This document shows, one piece after another, positions 48,904-49,969 of a stretch of DNA of 49,969 bases. The translations under genes were made by a program, and so were the position numbers. The notes below the pieces were generated by a model, which worked only from the letters and a program-made list of their open reading frames with translations, made no database searches and was not told the origin of the DNA. This DNA comes from Methanobacteriota archaeon (GTDB taxonomy: Archaea > Thermoplasmatota > Thermoplasmata > Methanomassiliicoccales > UBA472), in contig JAJFUR010000019.1 in the NCBI GenBank assembly GCA_021372335.1, positions 1-49,969 on the forward strand. The letters run 5' to 3'. Positions within the stretch are counted from its first letter, which is position 1, and each line of letters starts with the position of its first letter.

Positions 48904-49969
48904 ATGGAGGACGACGCCCCGGACCGCCCCTGCCCCCGATGCTCGGCCAAGCTCCCGCCGGACGCCGCCTTCTGCCCGCAGTGCGGGCTTCCGGTGGGCG
49001 GGGGGGAGGAGGCCTCCAAGCAGTACGCCCTCTACGCCCCGCCGCCCCGGCCAATAAGGGAGAAGGGCACCCTTCAGACGGCGAGGGAGCTGATGCGGGG
49101 GATCGGAGCGGTGATGGCGCTCCTCGTGCTCGTGCTCGTGACCGTCAACGTCGGGATCATGCTCTGGGGGATGCATCTGGTCATCCCGGAAGCCCTGGAG
49201 GAGGCGACCTCGTTGTTCGTGGTGCTCCCGTGGCTGGTCAGGTTCCTCGAGCTGCCGGGCCTGGCCTTCGTCGGCTATTACCTTTTGCTCATCGTAGCCG
49301 TGCTGCTCTCCTACGCGTTCATGCTCTACAAGGGCGGGGCGCGGTTCCGGAAGGAGCTGCGCTTCCAGCCCACGGAGCATTCCCCCATCTACGCCATCTT
49401 CACCCTCTTCATGGCCGTGCTGGCCCTGAACACCGCCTATTATCTCCTGCTCGCCCTCGCGGGCATCGAGCCCTCCTCCGGGGGGGCGGCCGGGGAGCTG
49501 TGGGAGATGCTGTACAGCCTGCTCCGCGCCTCCGTCTGGGAGGAGGTGATCTGCCGCATCCTCTACATCGGCCTGCCGCTGGGCGCGGTCTACATCCTCA
49601 AGGGGGAGGGCGCCCCCTACCGCCGCTATATCCTCGGGGGCAACTTCCGGATCGGGCGCTGGGAGAAGCTCTTCCTGGTGCTGTCGTCCGCCATCTTCGC
49701 CCTGGCCCATGTCTTCAGCTGGGACCTGTACAAGGTCCCCCCGACGTTCCTGGCCGGTCTGGCGCTGGGCTACCTCTTCCTGCGGTACGGGGTGTATGCC
49801 AGCATAATGCTTCACTTCACCATCGACTACCTGAGCCTGCCGATGGAGGTGTGGCCGGGCGCCGGGACGGAGCTGGTCATGGGGCTCTTTGTCCTGGTGC
49901 TCAACGTCGTCGGCGCCGTGTACCTCGTCTATTATTCCGTCCGGGCGGTGGAGCTGTTCAGCGGCCGCA
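48904..49969 (+). CDS. Zinc-ribbon CPBP-family intramembrane metalloprotease (3' truncated by window)
   Basis: At least 355 codons, open at the window edge. An N-terminal zinc ribbon uses Cys10, 13, 24 and 27 (CPRCSAKLPPDAAFCPQCG). Several transmembrane helices follow. CPBP/Abi catalytic motifs are EEVICR (the EExxxR motif), FALAHVFSWD, and a His in HFTIDYLSL near the end. CPBP proteases include the CAAX-prenyl protease Rce1. A zinc ribbon on such a protease is not usual. An in-frame ATG at 48892 is the alternative start; 48904 fits the TATA spacing. No stop is reached. Confidence 0.82.
   Translation, partial: MEDDAPDRPCPRCSAKLPPDAAFCPQCGLPVGGGEEASKQYALYAPPPRPIREKGTLQTARELMRGIGAVMALLVLVLVTVNVGIMLWGMHLVIPEALEEATSLFVVLPWLVRFLELPGLAFVGYYLLLIVAVLLSYAFMLYKGGARFRKELRFQPTEHSPIYAIFTLFMAVLALNTAYYLLLALAGIEPSSGGAAGELWEMLYSLLRASVWEEVICRILYIGLPLGAVYILKGEGAPYRRYILGGNFRIGRWEKLFLVLSSAIFALAHVFSWDLYKVPPTFLAGLALGYLFLRYGVYASIMLHFTIDYLSLPMEVWPGAGTELVMGLFVLVLNVVGAVYLVYYSVRAVELFSGR

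Overview
This is a GC-rich archaeal chromosome segment, compactly packed with about 50 genes on both strands. The archaeal assignment rests on TBP, TFB, Orc1/Cdc6, Gar1, Spt5, P0/L12-type stalk proteins, a two-subunit GMP synthetase, the archaeal phosphopantothenate-pathway ligase, an EndA tRNA-splicing endonuclease and a p97-type Cdc48. Two adjacent ftsZ genes, the double-length EndA and the overall protein style fit Euryarchaeota, probably a Thermoplasmata / Methanomassiliicoccales-like lineage. That lineage call is inference, because the window holds no rRNA or methanogenesis genes. TAG ends at least nine genes, so amber does not look reserved. I see no integrase, IS element or CRISPR array.

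Layout. 1-1.3 kb: end of tbp, a TatD-like hydrolase and acylphosphatase. 1.5-4.3 kb: two tandem ftsZ paralogues flanking a divergent Xre-type regulator and an AT-rich region full of palindromes. 4.3-8.0 kb: secE-spt5-rpl11, then rpl1-rpl10-rpl12 from an internal promoter with an L1-site-like hairpin in its leader. 8.2-12.5 kb: NIF3-like, cdc6, gcvT and an M20 peptidase. 12.5-15.4 kb: asnS, a short GNAT-tail protein, a 55-residue protein, a RAM-only Lrp-like protein, UPF0147 and tRNA-Gly(CCC). 15.4-20.3 kb: a cation/proton antiporter and a Ca-type P-ATPase, divergent, sharing a repeat-bearing promoter region. 20.3-24.1 kb: rtcA, PAC2 chaperone, arfC, a Mut7-C nuclease and an unknown protein. 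24.2-27.2 kb: purine genes (guaAA, purE-guaAB) and a HAD hydrolase. 27.3-30.7 kb: a small membrane protein, then a phosphopantoate ligase-ahcY-nucleoside kinase operon.

30.9-34.1 kb: gar1-tfb, a membrane/zinc-ribbon/TPR protein and endA. 34.3-38.6 kb: a candidate stress locus with a winged-helix regulator, a coiled-coil protein, hsp20, cdc48 and a second hsp20. 38.6-43.0 kb: a COG1395-type HTH regulator, a TraB-like protein, a UbiA-type prenyltransferase with a long membrane extension, and a geranylgeranyl-reductase-like flavoprotein. 43.0-47.3 kb: one 1410-residue pilin-like, FG-GAP-repeat surface protein. 47.4 kb to the end: corrinoid adenosyltransferase, CYTH protein, a small possibly PC4-like protein, and a zinc-ribbon CPBP membrane protease cut by the window edge.

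Expression signals are consistent. Many first-in-operon genes have a TATA element about 26 nt before the start codon (leaderless transcripts), while internal genes carry GGAGG/GGTGA Shine-Dalgarno sequences. The most interesting regulatory structures are the operator-like array between the ftsZ genes, the rpl1 leader hairpin, the GGTGCATCCC repeats between the two ion transporters, and the palindrome at the hsp20-cdc48 promoter next to its likely regulator.
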